Of a DNA stretch of 64,000 bases, positions 43,189 through 55,094 are shown piece by piece. A program made the translations under genes and the position numbers. Under the pieces are notes generated by a model. The model did not search any database. It was given only the letters and a program-made list of their open reading frames with translations, and was not told the DNA's origin. Positions within the stretch are counted from its first letter, which is position 1. Each line of letters starts with the position of its first letter. Source of the DNA: Abelmoschus esculentus (taxonomy: Eukaryota > Streptophyta > Magnoliopsida > Malvales > Malvaceae); contig JAUCBN010000011.1 of assembly GCA_035048815.1 (NCBI GenBank), positions 21,282,001 to 21,346,000 on the forward strand, read 5' to 3'.

Positions 43189-44213
43189 TAGACCTGGCAA
43201 ACTTGATTCGAGAATCAAAAATCGAACCGATTTACCTGAACTGAAACCCAATTGAATTTGAACAAGATGATCTTAATGTGATCTGAAATACGAACCAAAA
43301 CCGAAACCGATCCAAATTCTAGAAGAACCGATATAGACCCATAACTGATTTGACTCGTTACCGATTTTCACCCAAACTGATTTTCACCGAAATCGAAAGC
43401 AATCCAAAATTAACTTGCTCAAAACCGATCTAAACAGAACATCAACCCAATTTTAACCCGATAATTGAGTCTAAGTGAATGAATAATTTATTTTTACTAT
43501 TATTTACTTTTTAACAATATAATAAATAATAAAATAATATATGTTTTATTATTTTTTCATTATGATAATACTAATTAATCACTACATCTGATAATAATTT
43601 AATGTTTAATATCATATTTTCTTCTTTAAAAATCAATTTATTTTTTGTTAATCAGTCTCCATCAGAGTTGGACCTCCATTTTGATTAATCTACTCGCAGC
43701 AAGCACTAAAGACCAGTAATTCATGATGCAAATGGTGTTTATATTTGAAAATATCCATACAAAAAAATAACACAGCAAATTTGAAGATTGAAATTAGAAA
43801 GTGCACCTAGTAACATAAAAATAAGTCTTAAATATGAAATAAAAAAGATATATTTTTACAAGATGATTAATTGTATATATAATATACACGATTACATTCA
43901 TACTCAAGTCCAACTCAAATCAAATTAACCCGAAAATTCAAAGATTGACCCGATGCGAACTGATCCGAATGACCCGACATGGACCTAACCCGAAAACATC
44001 CAATCTGATATTAACCCCACCCGAAAACAACCAATACGATATTGACCTGAATCATCGATCCGATATCCGAACCGACTCGAATTATTATGTAACCAAATTA
44101 AAACTGAAATCGAAACTGATCCGAACTGAATCTAAACCGAATGCAAAAAAACAAAATGAACCGATTCGAAATAATTCGAACTAAAACCGAACCGAATCAC
44201 CTGTTTGCCACCT
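43189..44213. mobile_element. Non-autonomous Mutator-like TIR element, copy 1
   Basis: 1025 bp between two copies of the 11-bp sequence CTTCCTGTAAC (43178-43188 and 44214-44224). Ends ACCTGGCAAAC and GTTTGCCACCT are inverted repeats. Both ends are filled with AACCGA, ATCCGA and CCCGAA words in the same strand orientation; the centre is AT-rich with no transposase. A 9-11-bp duplication is typical of Mutator-like elements. It inserted across the first bases of the solo LTR at 44219. Confidence 0.7.
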
Positions 44214-44218
44214 CTTCC

Positions 44219-46279
44219 TGTAACACCCCAATTTTTACCCCAATTTCAAAACCCTAAATCCTTAATTCAAGACCTAGAAATTGGGGCTTTTTAGTGACCA
44301 ATTTGTAATTTATGAAAGTTGAGGGTTTGGGTGTATATTCAAAAACTTTATGCCCCTGTTTGGTAATTTTTCCCTTATTAATTTTTAGATTTTAGTTTTT
44401 TTTCATGTTTAGGTTTTGATTTGGGAATTAGGTTCCTCTTTAGTTCTCCATTATTTATTTGATAATTCCTTTTCTTTTTATTGTTGAAACCATTTGAGTA
44501 ATTATTTATTTTCCCCCATCTCTTTTACGTTTAAACTGGCGTCATTATGGTCTTCGTTCGTACTGTTTGATGGTTGTTTGATAAGCGTTAGGTAAGCTTT
44601 CAATCATCCTTCTTGTTCATTTTATTTCAGTTCAGTTGAGTTAGTGAAAGGGAATTTTGTTTTGTTCGATTATATTGAGTTATGATGTTGTTTTTGAGGT
44701 TTGAGAAAGGTTTTGGAAGTAGGGGTTTATTTTTTTTATGTTTGATGTGTTTCAGAAGGATTTTGATTCGGTTTTTGGGTTTTTAGAAGTGTTTTGGTGT
44801 TAGGAGAATAATTCAGGTTTAGAATCGAATTAAGGGGAAATGAGAATTGAATCTGGAAGTGTGAAGAGGCTGGAATTTCTGGGTTTCGGGGAAAATTTTG
44901 GAATCCTGTCAATCGCCCGTGAACCGACCCGACCCAACCTGACCTGCTGATGTCATCCGCTAACGTTATCTACTGACGTCAACATTGACTAGTGCTAACG
45001 TCAACGTTGACTTTTCTGACTATTCCACTTTATGTTTTTCGACGCCGTGAGTTTATTGGTGCTATCTATTTTTAGAAATTCGAACTCGAAGTATCATTTT
45101 TAAGGTTTTTTAGTTCGAACGTTTATCTAGAAGTTATCTGTATCGGATTCTGAAATATTTACTGTTTGTTTCAGGTGACATGGATTCAGACCGCGAGCAT
45201 CTTCCTCCTCCTCCTCCAAGATGACCTCATGTTCATCAGTCTTTAGGATACGCACGTGAGTATTCAGTTTAATTATGTTTCGTTTACTTACCGGTATAGT
45301 GGCATAGTAGTGCGCCTAACACTTTTGTTACTCTTTGGTTCTTCTCCCACTCGATCTAGTGCTAGAGTTGAGTTCAATAGACGTTATTCTCGATGTTGAG
45401 AAGTTTGCTTCAGGTGTGTCTCTCTCGACAACTCTTTTTTCTATTGTGTGTTCAGATTTTTGTTAAATTCTGAATGATCATGCATCATTCCTGTGATTTT
45501 CTGAAATAGTTCATCATGTTATATTCTGAGTTTTATAATTACATTTCTGATCCTGAAATAATCATGCTTGCCTCATGCTAGATTTTAAGACATGCATTCT
45601 GATTTTGTATTTGTTCATATCATTGCATTGGTTGGTTTAACTGTACGAGAAAGTTTAGTGATTTTAACACTTCTGTTTAGTGGGTTTACATTCGGGTCAT
45701 GATTCCACTTTTGTTCAATGGTTCCACCTTCGGATCGAATTTCCACTTCTATTGATGTGATGGAGTTAGAGTGTTTTAAGAGAACCTACTCTCCTGATGG
45801 CGTACTGTATTGGGTGCATATCATGCATGCATTACATTATCTTCTCTGGTCTATTCTATGATCCAGTTTATCTGCACACTAGAGACAAACTAGGCTCCCT
45901 AGCTTACACCCTCTCAATTTCTGTTTCAGATATATTATTTTAGACTACGATACTTGGAGGATACTGATTTCAGAAGTTCTACATATGTTTTACATTTTTT
46001 AGAATAATCATGTTTATTTCGGATATTTTATTATTATGTAATAAACTTTGAACTTTGGATTTTATTTCGGATTTCAGGACAGTTAATATTTATTAAATTT
46101 ATGGGTTGAACTCAGTTTAAATAAAATGCTAAGTTTTCAACATTTTAAATTATTAATTTTTTAATAATTTATCAGAATATTATATTTAATTTATAAAAAA
46201 AACTAACTTGCGAAACAAGTTTTAATAACGTAAACCCTAAGTTTTAATCTATGAAATTAGGTTAAATTTAAGGGTTACA
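44219..46279 (+). mobile_element. Solo LTR (forward), split at its 5' tip by the TIR element
   Basis: Starts TGTAACACCCC and ends AAGGGTTACA, 2061 bp. The first six bases are also present at 43183-43188 because the TIR element duplicated them. Flanks CTTCC (43178-43182) and CTCCC (46280-46284) are a target-site duplication with one change. No internal retrotransposon sequence is present. It contains a GC-richer patch near 44880-45010 with repeated GTCAAC/TGACGT words. No gene. Confidence 0.6.
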
Positions 46280-46474
46280 CTCCCTCCTTCACTCTTCCCT
46301 CCTTTCCTAAATTATCCAAATACCCTCTCAAACACCCTTTCGGACCAAAAACCACTCAAAGCACAAAAGCCCAAGGCTCAACAAAGGCCTAAACCTAGAA
46401 GCCCAATGCTCCTGTTAACCCGACCCTTGGATCTGAATCCAGATCGTGAAAATATTTGATTCACACTATTATTA

Positions 46475-46855
46475 AAAGTTATATTAGGGTCACTCAACTA
46501 TGGGTAAAGTTCAATTTGGATCACCCAATTATTAAAGGTTGTACATGCATAAAGAAATACGCTTGTCACCCTTTTTATTTAAAAAATACATTAACTTAGT
46601 AATTTTTTGTTCTAAATTACTTGTATAATCTCATTTAACACTAGAATACTTCATTTAAATCATTAATTAATCTATTATATAAATTGATATCTATTTTGTA
46701 AATAAAAAGAGTGACTCGAATGCAACCTTACCTACAATTGAGTAACTCAAGTATAACCTTTAAAAATTTGAAGACTCAAATATAACATTACCCATAATTG
46801 AGTGACCTAGATACAATTTTAAAAATGAGATGACCCAAATATAACCCCGTTTACC
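46475..46855. repeat. Foldback repeat of GGGTCACTCAA units
   Basis: GGTCACTCAACTATGGGTAA at about 46488-46508 pairs with TTACCCATAATTGAGTGACC at about 46786-46805. A second partly matching unit is nearby on each side (TTGGATCACCCAATTATTAA left; CAATTGAGTAACTCAAG right). It resembles a small foldback MITE built of about 70-bp units. Related words occur at 39480-39985 and 40995-41025. Confidence 0.5.
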
Positions 46856-46860
46856 CTTAA

Positions 46861-47254
46861 ATAAAAGTAGCATGAAAAGAAAACAATATCATTATAATTT
46901 ATAAAGTATTAATTACCGTTTAAAATACATGTTGAATACGGACGAGGACTTTTATAATTTTGGAGGTTTTAAAATGTATAATTATTTTAGAAAAAAATAT
47001 TCTATTCTAATTTTATGAGTTTAAAAGCTAATATTAAAAAATAATGAAATTAACAATAAATATTCAAAAACATTCGATATAAAAATCCTCATATTTATAA
47101 AAAAAAAAAACAATTTTATTAATATAAATATAAAATAATGTTTCAAATTTTTATATATTTTTTATATTTTATTGTAGAACCGGTTGTATTAAATGAAAGG
47201 AAAATAAGAGATTTAAAAAGTTACCTCTGTAACGAGAGTTTGAATAATATATTG
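46861..47254. other. AT-rich intergenic DNA
   Basis: Long A and T runs (for example 47098-47111), no open frame and no recognised repeat. Confidence 0.4.
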
Positions 47255-47917
47255 GCATAAAGATAATTTTAATCCTTAACATTTATAATTTTTATCATTT
47301 TAGTCTTTATTATTTTTTTGGGATTAATTTAGCCCTTAACTTATATTTTTTTGACAAATAACTTATTTTTTAACCACCATGATAATTGGACCGTTAAAAA
47401 TCTAACGATGATGACATGTCATATACATATGATAATATCTTTTAAATAACATGACTCTAACCTATCAAATACATATATATATAATATAATTTTATTCTAA
47501 TATAAAATATAAAATATAAAATATTAAAAATTTAATTAATTCATATTTTTTTAAGAGAGGATTTTAATTCTATCGTAGTTAGGGTTGAGAATGTTTAGTA
47601 GCCTTTTATTTTAGAATTAATTAATTTTTAATATTTTATTTGAATTTTAATTGTTTTATATTTTATATTAAAATAAAATTATATTTCATGTATATATGTA
47701 TTTGATAGGTTAGATGTAATGTTATTTAAAATATATTATCATATGCACATGACATGTCATCATCGTTCAATTTTTAACGGTCCAGTTATCATGGTGGTGA
47801 AAAAAATAAACTATTTGTCAAAAAGATATAGATTAAGAGCTAAATTTATCCCAAAAAAAGAATAAGGGCCAAAATGATAAAAATTATAAATGTTAAGGGT
47901 TAAAATTATCTTTATGC
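47255..47917. mobile_element. 663-bp foldback MITE with arms of about 320 bp
   Basis: The left arm from GCATAAAGATAATTTTAA (47255) and the right arm ending AAAATTATCTTTATGC (47917) are near-perfect reverse complements almost to the middle (about 47570-47600). Recognisable pairs include AACCACCATGATAATTGGAC with GTCCAGTTATCATGGTGGTG and ATGACATGTCATATACATATG with its partner near 47740-47760. No target-site duplication could be fixed. The 63-codon frame at 47890-48081 only overlaps the edge and is rejected. Confidence 0.75.
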
Positions 47918-48700
47918 TTAATGGATTTATAGCTAGACAACCAAAATATTCTTCCATTTTTGAATGTTCTAATTTCATCCCATACTACGACTGTCATTTT
48001 AAATTAGTCTTCAAGCATTTTAATTTTACCGTCAAAATATCAGTATATGAATCATATCTCATGTTAATAAAATTGTTATAAAATTTGTTATTTTCCAAGT
48101 AAACATGTATGTGTGATGTGGCATAAATGATAATTTGATATTAAAATTGGAATATTTGAAATGTCTAAGTATCAATTTAGAGTAAAAATGATATTTTGAG
48201 GATGAAACTATAATATTTTAAAATTTAAAAACTCATTTTGAATAAGAAACATAGTTTAGGAATATGCGTTATAATTAACTCTTATTGTTATTTTAAAAAG
48301 TTTAATAAATTGATTCTTTTCTTCAAAATCTATTATAAACATACTTTAAGTAAATGAAATATTTATTTTATCAATATATTTTTTTTATTTTAATAATTTA
48401 ATTTCGCAATTTTTATTAAATATACATAAAAATTAATTAATTCATTAAACTTCTTAAAATTTAATTAGGCTTTAAACTCCCTGAAAATTCAACTGATATC
48501 CATTTTAAAGTCATCATTTACATGTGGATAGTTATATCAACGCATAAACTATTGATGCTTATTAAAGTGTTAAATAGATACAATTAGCGATTTTGAGGGT
48601 CAACTTGGATTTATTTTTATAAAAAAGACTAAATTGATTGTTTGATATGAACTCGAGATAAAACCATTAAACCTTAAAATGTTAATCTAATGTTATATAT
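47918..48700. other. AT-rich intergenic DNA with a 9-bp TSD at its right edge
   Basis: No gene was recognised. GTTATATAT at 48692-48700 is the left target-site duplication of the following TIR element. Confidence 0.4.
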
Positions 48701-49644
48701 AGACCTGACAAACTTGATTCGAGAATCGAAAATCGAAACGATTTACCCGAACCGAAACTGAAACTGATGATTTAGCGTGATCCGAAACCCAAACCGAAAT
48801 CGAAACCGAAACCGATCCAAATTCTAGAAGAATCGATATAGACCTGTAACCGATTTGACCTAAACCGATTTTCACCCGAACCAAAAGCAACCCAAAATTA
48901 ACTTGCTCAAAACCGATCTAAACCGAACATCAATCCGATTTTAACCCGATAATTGAGTCAAAGTGAATGAATAATATATTTTTACTATTTTTTATTTTTT
49001 AACAATATGAAAAATAATTAAATAATAAATATTTTATTATATTTTTGTGTTATGATAATACTAATTAATCACTACATCTGATAATAATTTAATTTTTAAT
49101 ATTACATTTCCTTCTTTAAAAATTAATTTATTTTTTATTAAAATTTAGGGTGTTATAAAAATGACATTATCCCTTAAATTACCAATACTGACTTTACCCG
49201 AATAAAAGCTGAGGCAAAAATTTTCAAAACAATTTCAATATAAAATAAAAAATATATATTTTACAAGAATATATGATTAATTCTATATATAATATAGACG
49301 ATTATATTTATACTTAAGTCTAACATAAACCAAATTAACCCGAAAATTCAAAGATTGACCCGATCCGAACCGATCCGAATGACCCGACGTGGACCAGACC
49401 CGAAAATAATCGATCAGATATTGATCCGACCTAAAAACAACCGATCTGATATTGACCCGAATCACCGATCCGATATTGATCCAAATCACCGATCCGATAT
49501 CCAAACTGAACCGAATTATCATATAACCGAATTAAAACCAAAATTGAAACCAGAACCAATCCGAACTGAATCTAAACCGAATGCAAACAAACCCGAAATG
49601 AACCGAAACAATCCGAACCGAAACCGAACCATTTGCCACCTATA
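48701..49644. mobile_element. Non-autonomous Mutator-like TIR element, copy 2
   Basis: Same family as 43189-44213: ends ACCTGACAAACTTGATTCG and CATTTGCCACCT, the same ACCGA/CCCGAA-rich flanks. Duplicated 9-bp GTTATATAT at 48692-48700 and 49645-49653. The central 0.2 kb differs from copy 1 (copy 1 carries about 130 bp around 43650-43780 that is unlike 49140-49240 here). The open frames at 48693-48890 and 49355-49645 are translations of the simple CCGAAC-type repeat and are not genes. Confidence 0.7.
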
Positions 49645-49733
49645 GTTATATATCATTATATATTTTTTATAATCATTAAATTTGAAGTTCATAATTTATA
49701 TACTTACTAATTTTATATAGTTATTATACATTA

Positions 49734-49977
49734 TGATTATTTCATTATCTTATGAATAAAATAAAGAGTAAGAATAAAATACAGAAAAGACAGAGAAAAG
49801 AGAGAGAATCTTATTGTGTTCTCAAACTAGAGTTGTGTACAATGTTTTCTCCAAAAGTCTATAATTATAAGCTAAGATGGAAACCCTAATTTCAATGGGT
49901 ATTAAACCCTAATAATAAAGCCCATTAAACCTTCCTCTAATACATGGATATTCACCATAAATAAAATATTCTTAACA
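49734..49977 (-). repeat. Probable LTR of the copia remnant
   Basis: On the minus strand TGTTAAGAATATT begins at 49977 directly after the polypurine tract. The end at 49734 is a guess from a CA ending. It contains a run of GAGAGAATC/CTCTTTTCTCT words typical of a copia R region. Confidence 0.4.
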
Positions 49978-49990
49978 CTCCCCCTTGAAT
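49978..49990 (-). other. Polypurine tract of the copia remnant
   Basis: On the minus strand TTCAAGGGGGAG immediately precedes TGTTAAGAATATT, the expected plus-strand primer followed by an LTR start. Confidence 0.65.
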
Positions 49991-50229
49991 ATCCATGAAG
50001 ATATTGTGACTCGTTAAAACCATACTAAGATAAAAACCTTTTGGGAAAAAAAGCTTAGTGAAGGAAAAAGAGTACACATATCTTTAATAAACAAAATATT
50101 TTGCCTCATTAAAAACCTTTTCCAAGAAAACTCAATGGGACAAAACCATGAAAAAGGAAAAGAGTAAAACACATGTTTTACTCCCCCTCATAAACGCATT
50201 AGACAAGATCTCAAACACGACGCAATCCA

Positions 50230-51790
50230 AAATTTAAGTTAACTTCTCAAATGGAGCAGTAGAGAGTGCCTTAGTAAATAGATTTGTCAAATTATCATAT
50301 GAATGAATTTGTTGTACATCAATGTCTCTATTCTTTTGTAGATCATGAGTGAAGAAGAATTTTGGTGAGATGTGTTTTGTTCTATCACCCTTTATGTATC
50401 CTTCCTTAAGTTGGGAGATACATGTTGTATTGTCCTCATATAAGATTGTTGGAGAAATTTTTTTAAGGAGTAAACCACAATTTTCTCAAATATGTTGGGT
50501 TACCGACCTTAACCACACATATTCACGACTAGCCTCATGGATAGCCAAAATCTCATCATGATTAGAAGAAGTGGCGGTAATAGTTTATTTCATTGAACGC
50601 CAATAAATTGTTGTACCACCGTATGTAAATATATAATCAGTCTGTGATCTAGCATTATGAGGATCAGATAAGTATTCTGCATTCGCAAAACCGACCAATT
50701 CTGTTTTGGATATATTAGGAAAAAATAATCACGTCTTTCATACCTTGAAGATAAAGAAATACGTGTTTAACCTCATTCCAGTGTTTTCGGGTTGGGCAAG
50801 AGCTAAATCTTGCTAACAAATTGACAGTGAATGATATGTCAGGTCGTGTGTGACTAGAAAGATACATCAATGCACCAATAGCACTTAAGTATGGTACTTC
50901 TAGACCAAGAATATCCTCATCCTTCTCTCGAGGACGAAATGAATCTTTTTTAACATCAAGTGACCTAACAACCATGGGGTGCTCAACGAATGTGTGTTAT
51001 TCATGTAAAACCTCTTTAGCATTTTTCTGTGTATATTGATTGATGCACAAGGATTCCATCCTTTAAGTGCTCAACATGTAATCCAAAACAAAATTTTGTT
51101 TTTCTGAGATCTTTCATTTCAAATTCTTTCTTTAAATATTCTACTGTCAATGAGATTTTTTCAGGAGTTCCAATGATATTCAAATCATCAACATACACGG
51201 TAATAAGGATGAATCTGGAGCTAAACCTCCTAATAAAAATGCATGGGGAAATAGAATCATTCTTATAGCGTTCCGCTAATAAGTACTCACTGAGGCGATT
51301 ATACCATATGCACCCAGATTGTTTTAATCCATAAAGGGATTTATTCAATTTAATTGAATAATATTCTCAAGAACCTGAATTAACTACTTCAGACAATTTA
51401 AATCCTTCCGAAAGTTTCATATAAATATCATTATCAAGAGGCCCATATAGATAGGCTGTAACTACATCCTTTAAACGGAAATGAAGTTTTTCTTTTACTG
51501 TCAGACTAATCAAAAATCGAAAAGTGGTTGCATCCACCACTAGGGAATATGTTTCTTTATATTCAATTTAGGTCTTTGTGAAAATCCTTGTGCAACCAAA
51601 CGAGCCTAATATCTCTCAATTTCCCCCTTTTTATTTCTCTTTCTCACAAAGACCCATTTATATCCCATGGGCTTTACACCTTCTGATGTACGGACTATAG
51701 GCTCAAAGAATTCTCTTTTTGAAAGAGATTTGAGTTCCGTTTCAATTGCCTCTTTCCATTTTGGTTAATCATCTCTTTACTTACATTGTC
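50230..51790 (-). pseudogene. Ty1/copia pol remnant: reverse transcriptase and RNase H
   Basis: Read from 51790 to 50230. It opens near 51770 with KWKEAIETELKSL, the usual start of the copia RT domain, then GYKWVFVRKRNKKGEIERY. LNKSLYGLKQSGCIWYNRL is at about 51345-51285 and the catalytic VYVDDLNIIG at about 51200-51170 (intact YVDD). LSSHTRPDISFTVNLLARF is at about 50875-50815. The RNase H (ADT/GYAN-type segment and KHISPKFFF near 50370) follows to about 50240. Gag and integrase are missing, several stops (for example at 51613 region and 50580 region) and frame changes interrupt it. An old 5'-truncated copy. Confidence 0.8.
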
Positions 51791-51799
51791 CAATTTACA

Positions 51800-52758
51800 A
51801 TGATTCATGATCTACATTATCATCCAAAATCTTTAGTGCTATATTTCATGCAAAAGTATTATCAACATCGATTTTATTTCGGTTCTATTTGTTACCAGAC
51901 ATGATAAAATTTATAGAGATCTCATCATTATCAAGTATCATTATCAAGTACCTGAGTCATGTCTAATGTCTCTGCTGGAGACCTTTTAGTCTCTTCTCGA
52001 GATATTTAATGATTCGTTGACTCTACAATCGGACCATTGGCCGATAATAGTAGCTTGTGATCCACATGTTGAGTTTTGTTTAAGTAGTTAATACGTGGTT
52101 GTTATAACTAAATCTCTCTTTTCATTGTTGTAAATATTTTAATACTATTAGAATGTATCATGTAGGAAAATTTATTAGACGAATGTGGCTCACCATCTCA
52201 TCCATGGCCTCGTCCAATAATAATTTTTTATCTTATTTTTTTCAAAGTAAATCATTATCATTCCGTTTAAACATGTTACCGCCTACGCAATTAACAAGTT
52301 TATCGTACAAACCCTTAGACCCACCTACGCGGTACAAATAAGGATTAAATACCAAAATATATAATACCAGATAATTAATCTAAACCCATACTGAAATTTT
52401 GGTTACAAAATAATGTCACATCGGACAAATTTGTGAAGCATACAATATCAAGATATAGGCTAATGTCACCCAAATAAAGATAGTATGATTGGTAAAAACA
52501 TTACAACAGAAGACGAGTATGAATGTATCGATCTCCCATGTGCCAAACTCAAGGGTTTCCTCTCCATAAGTATGTGAAAGAGAAAAGATTTTGGAGTAGG
52601 AGCTAGGGAGCTTACTTTGTCCCCATAAGTGCATATAAAACATATAGTTCATGTACACAATAATTATATCGTAAAACATATTTAATGTTAGCCAAAGTTA
52701 TAATTTAAAACCTATTTACACTCAATTCGAACAACGATATGAAATCCCCCATGAATTT
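51800..52758. other. Non-coding DNA upstream of the copia RT remnant
   Basis: The first part (51800-52050) is probably decayed linker between integrase and RT (a minus-strand frame with many stops), but no motif is clear. From 52100 on there is nothing recognisable. The open frames 52153-52341 and 52416-52679 have no features of protein. Confidence 0.35.
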
Positions 52759-52831
52759 TGTCCTAAAGGACATACGCTAGGCCTATAGGCATATAGGCCT
52801 ACCTAAGCCGATACCTAAGGTCCTGAAGGAC
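52759..52831. other. Cluster of three short perfect hairpins
   Basis: TGTCCTAAAGGACA at 52759-52772; AGGCCTATA-GGCA-TATAGGCCT at 52779-52800; GTCCTGAAGGAC at 52820-52831. The surrounding 52740-52930 resembles the inside of a decayed LTR. Confidence 0.6.
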
Positions 52832-53780
52832 TTACTAGTTTGATCAGGGATGAGCGTAACTGGAGGTATCATCTGGATCACATAAAATCATACCGAGAGT
52901 ACGCCGAGTAAATTATTTCACAACATTAACAAAAATCAGGTGACAAACGTGTATTTATTTTTACTAGAAATTAGATATCTGAATCTCATATCAAGAGGGA
53001 CACAAAATATGTAACCGAATGGGTTTCTGGTCAGATCCTTTATGGTCGGATTAAATTAGATACAAATCATTTTAGGTTGATCTGATGTTTTGACGCGATT
53101 TAGTTTAGGTGCGGGTCATTTAAGGTCAGGCTTATTTCAAGTCGGGTTCATTTCGTGTCAGGTCAGTTTCAAGTCTGGAGGTTTATTTTAGGTTGGTTCA
53201 GAACGATTCAAGTCTAAATCCGTCAATTAACGGGTTAATTCAAGCTATGAGGAGTTAAGGTCGAGTTGATTTCATGACGGTTTAATTGGGGGACGGGTAA
53301 TTTCAATTAGGTTTGATTTTAGGTTGGGTCAATTCGGATTTTGAAATCGTATAAAGTTTGAGGTTGGTACAATTTGTACGATAGACTTTGCGTTGGGTCA
53401 TTTCGTGTGAATTATTTACATATTTTTGAACAAGAATCACATTAAAAATAAATATTATACACTATAATGAATAAAAATACCATCATTATTTAAAATATTG
53501 GACTTAATTACAAGGATTAGAAATAAATAAGTGTCAATTTTGGTGAAAAATAAAATATTAGAAATTAACATGAATAAAAATATCGTCATCATAATTATAA
53601 TGGGCTAAATTAAAAAAAATGAATAGAGAACATTTTGGACTAAAAAATTAACTTTTAGCAACTACAATAAACAAAAATATTGTTTGACAAAATTGAAAAA
53701 TATAAAAAAAAAAACATATGGGGAAATTTTGACTAAAAATTTTTATACGGACTACAATAAAAAAACAAATATTCCAATAA
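52832..53780. other. Low-complexity DNA with degenerate GGTC/TTCGGGTC words
   Basis: 53020-53410 is crowded with GGTCGGGTC, TTTCGTGTC and GGTTGGGTCA-like words, comparable in style to the ends of the Mutator-like elements but on the other strand and without visible inverted ends. 53420-53780 is AT-rich with several ACTACAATAAACAAAAATATT near-copies. No gene. Confidence 0.4.
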
Positions 53781-54351
53781 ATTACTCAAAATAGAAAATA
53801 TGGGTCAATTTCAGCTAGAAATAAAGTTTTTATGGGTTGTAATGAACAAAAATATTATCATTTTAAAATATTGGACTAAATTAGAAAAATAAATAAATAA
53901 TGGTCGATTCGGTTTAAACTTAGGAGTTAATTTGAACAAAAATAAACCCAAATCCCCATACAAATCCCTTTTCCCCCAAACATTCAACTTAAAATATTTA
54001 ACCATAAACATCAACCCCTGACTCTTCCTTTAATTAAAGTAAAATATATCTCCAAGAATATAATCTAATTTAATTTAATTAATTCTATCTAATCTATCTT
54101 AAGGTTTCAAGGATTACCTTCGTTAAATTACTTTAAACATGCGGTCCATTAAGTCATGAAAACATTTTAAATTAATTAAATCATCTAATCTAATCTAATC
54201 TAAACCTAAATTTAATTTAATTTAATATATACTTTATTGAGTCAAAAGCCTGTTTTAATTTAGTTAAAAGAAACTGATGTAATTATAATCTATTCTAAAA
54301 TCTAATATCAAACAAATAAATAAAATGCACAAATTAACAGAGCATGGATCA
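53781..54351. repeat. 571-bp flanking segment Y, left copy
   Basis: Begins ATTACTCAAAATAG and ends AGCATGGATCA. It recurs almost unchanged at 63281-63852 on the other side of the Athila element. On the left it runs directly into the truncated LTR with TCA shared at the joint (54349-54351). The small minus-strand frame 53811-54014 inside it is not conserved as protein. Confidence 0.85.
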
Positions 54352-55081
54352 CAGGCAAATTGTCACAGGCAAATCCTTCCTCCCATTGTATATTAAAATA
54401 ACATCCAGACCAACGAGCTCTTTTTGGTTTGAAAATGTTTTAATTTTGTAAGTAAGGCCGATTGCCAAACTAATAAAACAGAAAAATAAGAATGTTTCCC
54501 GAAGGGAATTAAGTACTATTTAATTCTCACGCTTTGAATTGATTCATTGTTAGCTCTAGGCTTAAAATAAATTAGCTAAGCATGATATCAATTATCATAC
54601 TTAGCATATTTTTGCAAAATATTAAAAAGACTAAAAATAAAGAAATGAAAAGAAATTTTATAGAATAAAGAAGCAAGACAAGAATTCAAAGACAAAGTGA
54701 TGGATGATCTAAAGCCTTACCCATAGAGGGTATTTATAGGCTACTAATAACCTAAAAATAATAAACTAATTCAAAAATGAAATAAAAGATAAAAAGATAA
54801 TTCTTGATTTTAAAATTTAAAAACAAAATAGTTTATCCTAAAAATCTTCTCAAATCTTGTTGATGAACCGTCTCCAAAATTCTCTCAAATCTCGCTGACT
54901 GGACTATCTCCAGAATCTTCTAGAATCTTCTAGAAAATGAAGAAATTGTCTTTTTTAATCACCAATTATAGAAACAGGTCACTGCACATAAAACATACAA
55001 AATTCACTCAAATTAGTAGTGATAAATTCATGAAAATAAGATAATTAACAATTAAAAAGTAACAATTTAAATCACCAATCA
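54349..55081 (-). repeat. Truncated 3' LTR of the Athila element
   Basis: Matches 62543-63280 of the intact LTR with a few per cent differences. The part equivalent to 61985-62542 is missing, and the break joins segment Y at the bases TCA. Confidence 0.85.
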
Positions 55082-55082
55082 A

Positions 55083-55094
55083 ATTCCCCCACAC
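55083..55094 (-). other. Polypurine tract of the Athila element
   Basis: On the minus strand GTGTGGGGGAAT lies immediately before the LTR start TGATTGGTG at 55081. Confidence 0.75.

Larger units (their letters stand above)
41026..46465 (-). mobile_element. Reverse-oriented solo LTR, interrupted by a second solo LTR
   Basis: Read on the minus strand it would start TGTGAATC at 46465 and end GAGAGTGTTACA at 41026. Flanks are ATATT (41021-41025) and CTATT (46466-46470), a duplication with one mismatch. Without the insertion at 43183-46279 it is about 2.3 kb. It holds no coding region. It includes five CCACTAAGCATCGGGAT-like motifs (41640-41815) and a stretch rich in CGATAC/CCGATA words (42150-42540), both seen as low-order repeats. 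The 74-codon frame at 41632-41856 is made of the former motif and is not a gene. No partner LTR lies nearby, hence solo LTR. Confidence 0.5.

Noticed and set aside
43945..44184. Asn/Arg/Pro-rich protein frames in the Mutator-like elements (also 48693-48890, 49283-49522, 49355-49645)
   Set aside because: Direct translation of the ACCGA/CCCGAA simple repeat; frames differ between the two copies.
49734..52760. Complete copia element
   Set aside because: Only RT and RNase H are readable. No second LTR, gag or integrase was found upstream, so it is treated as a 5'-truncated remnant.
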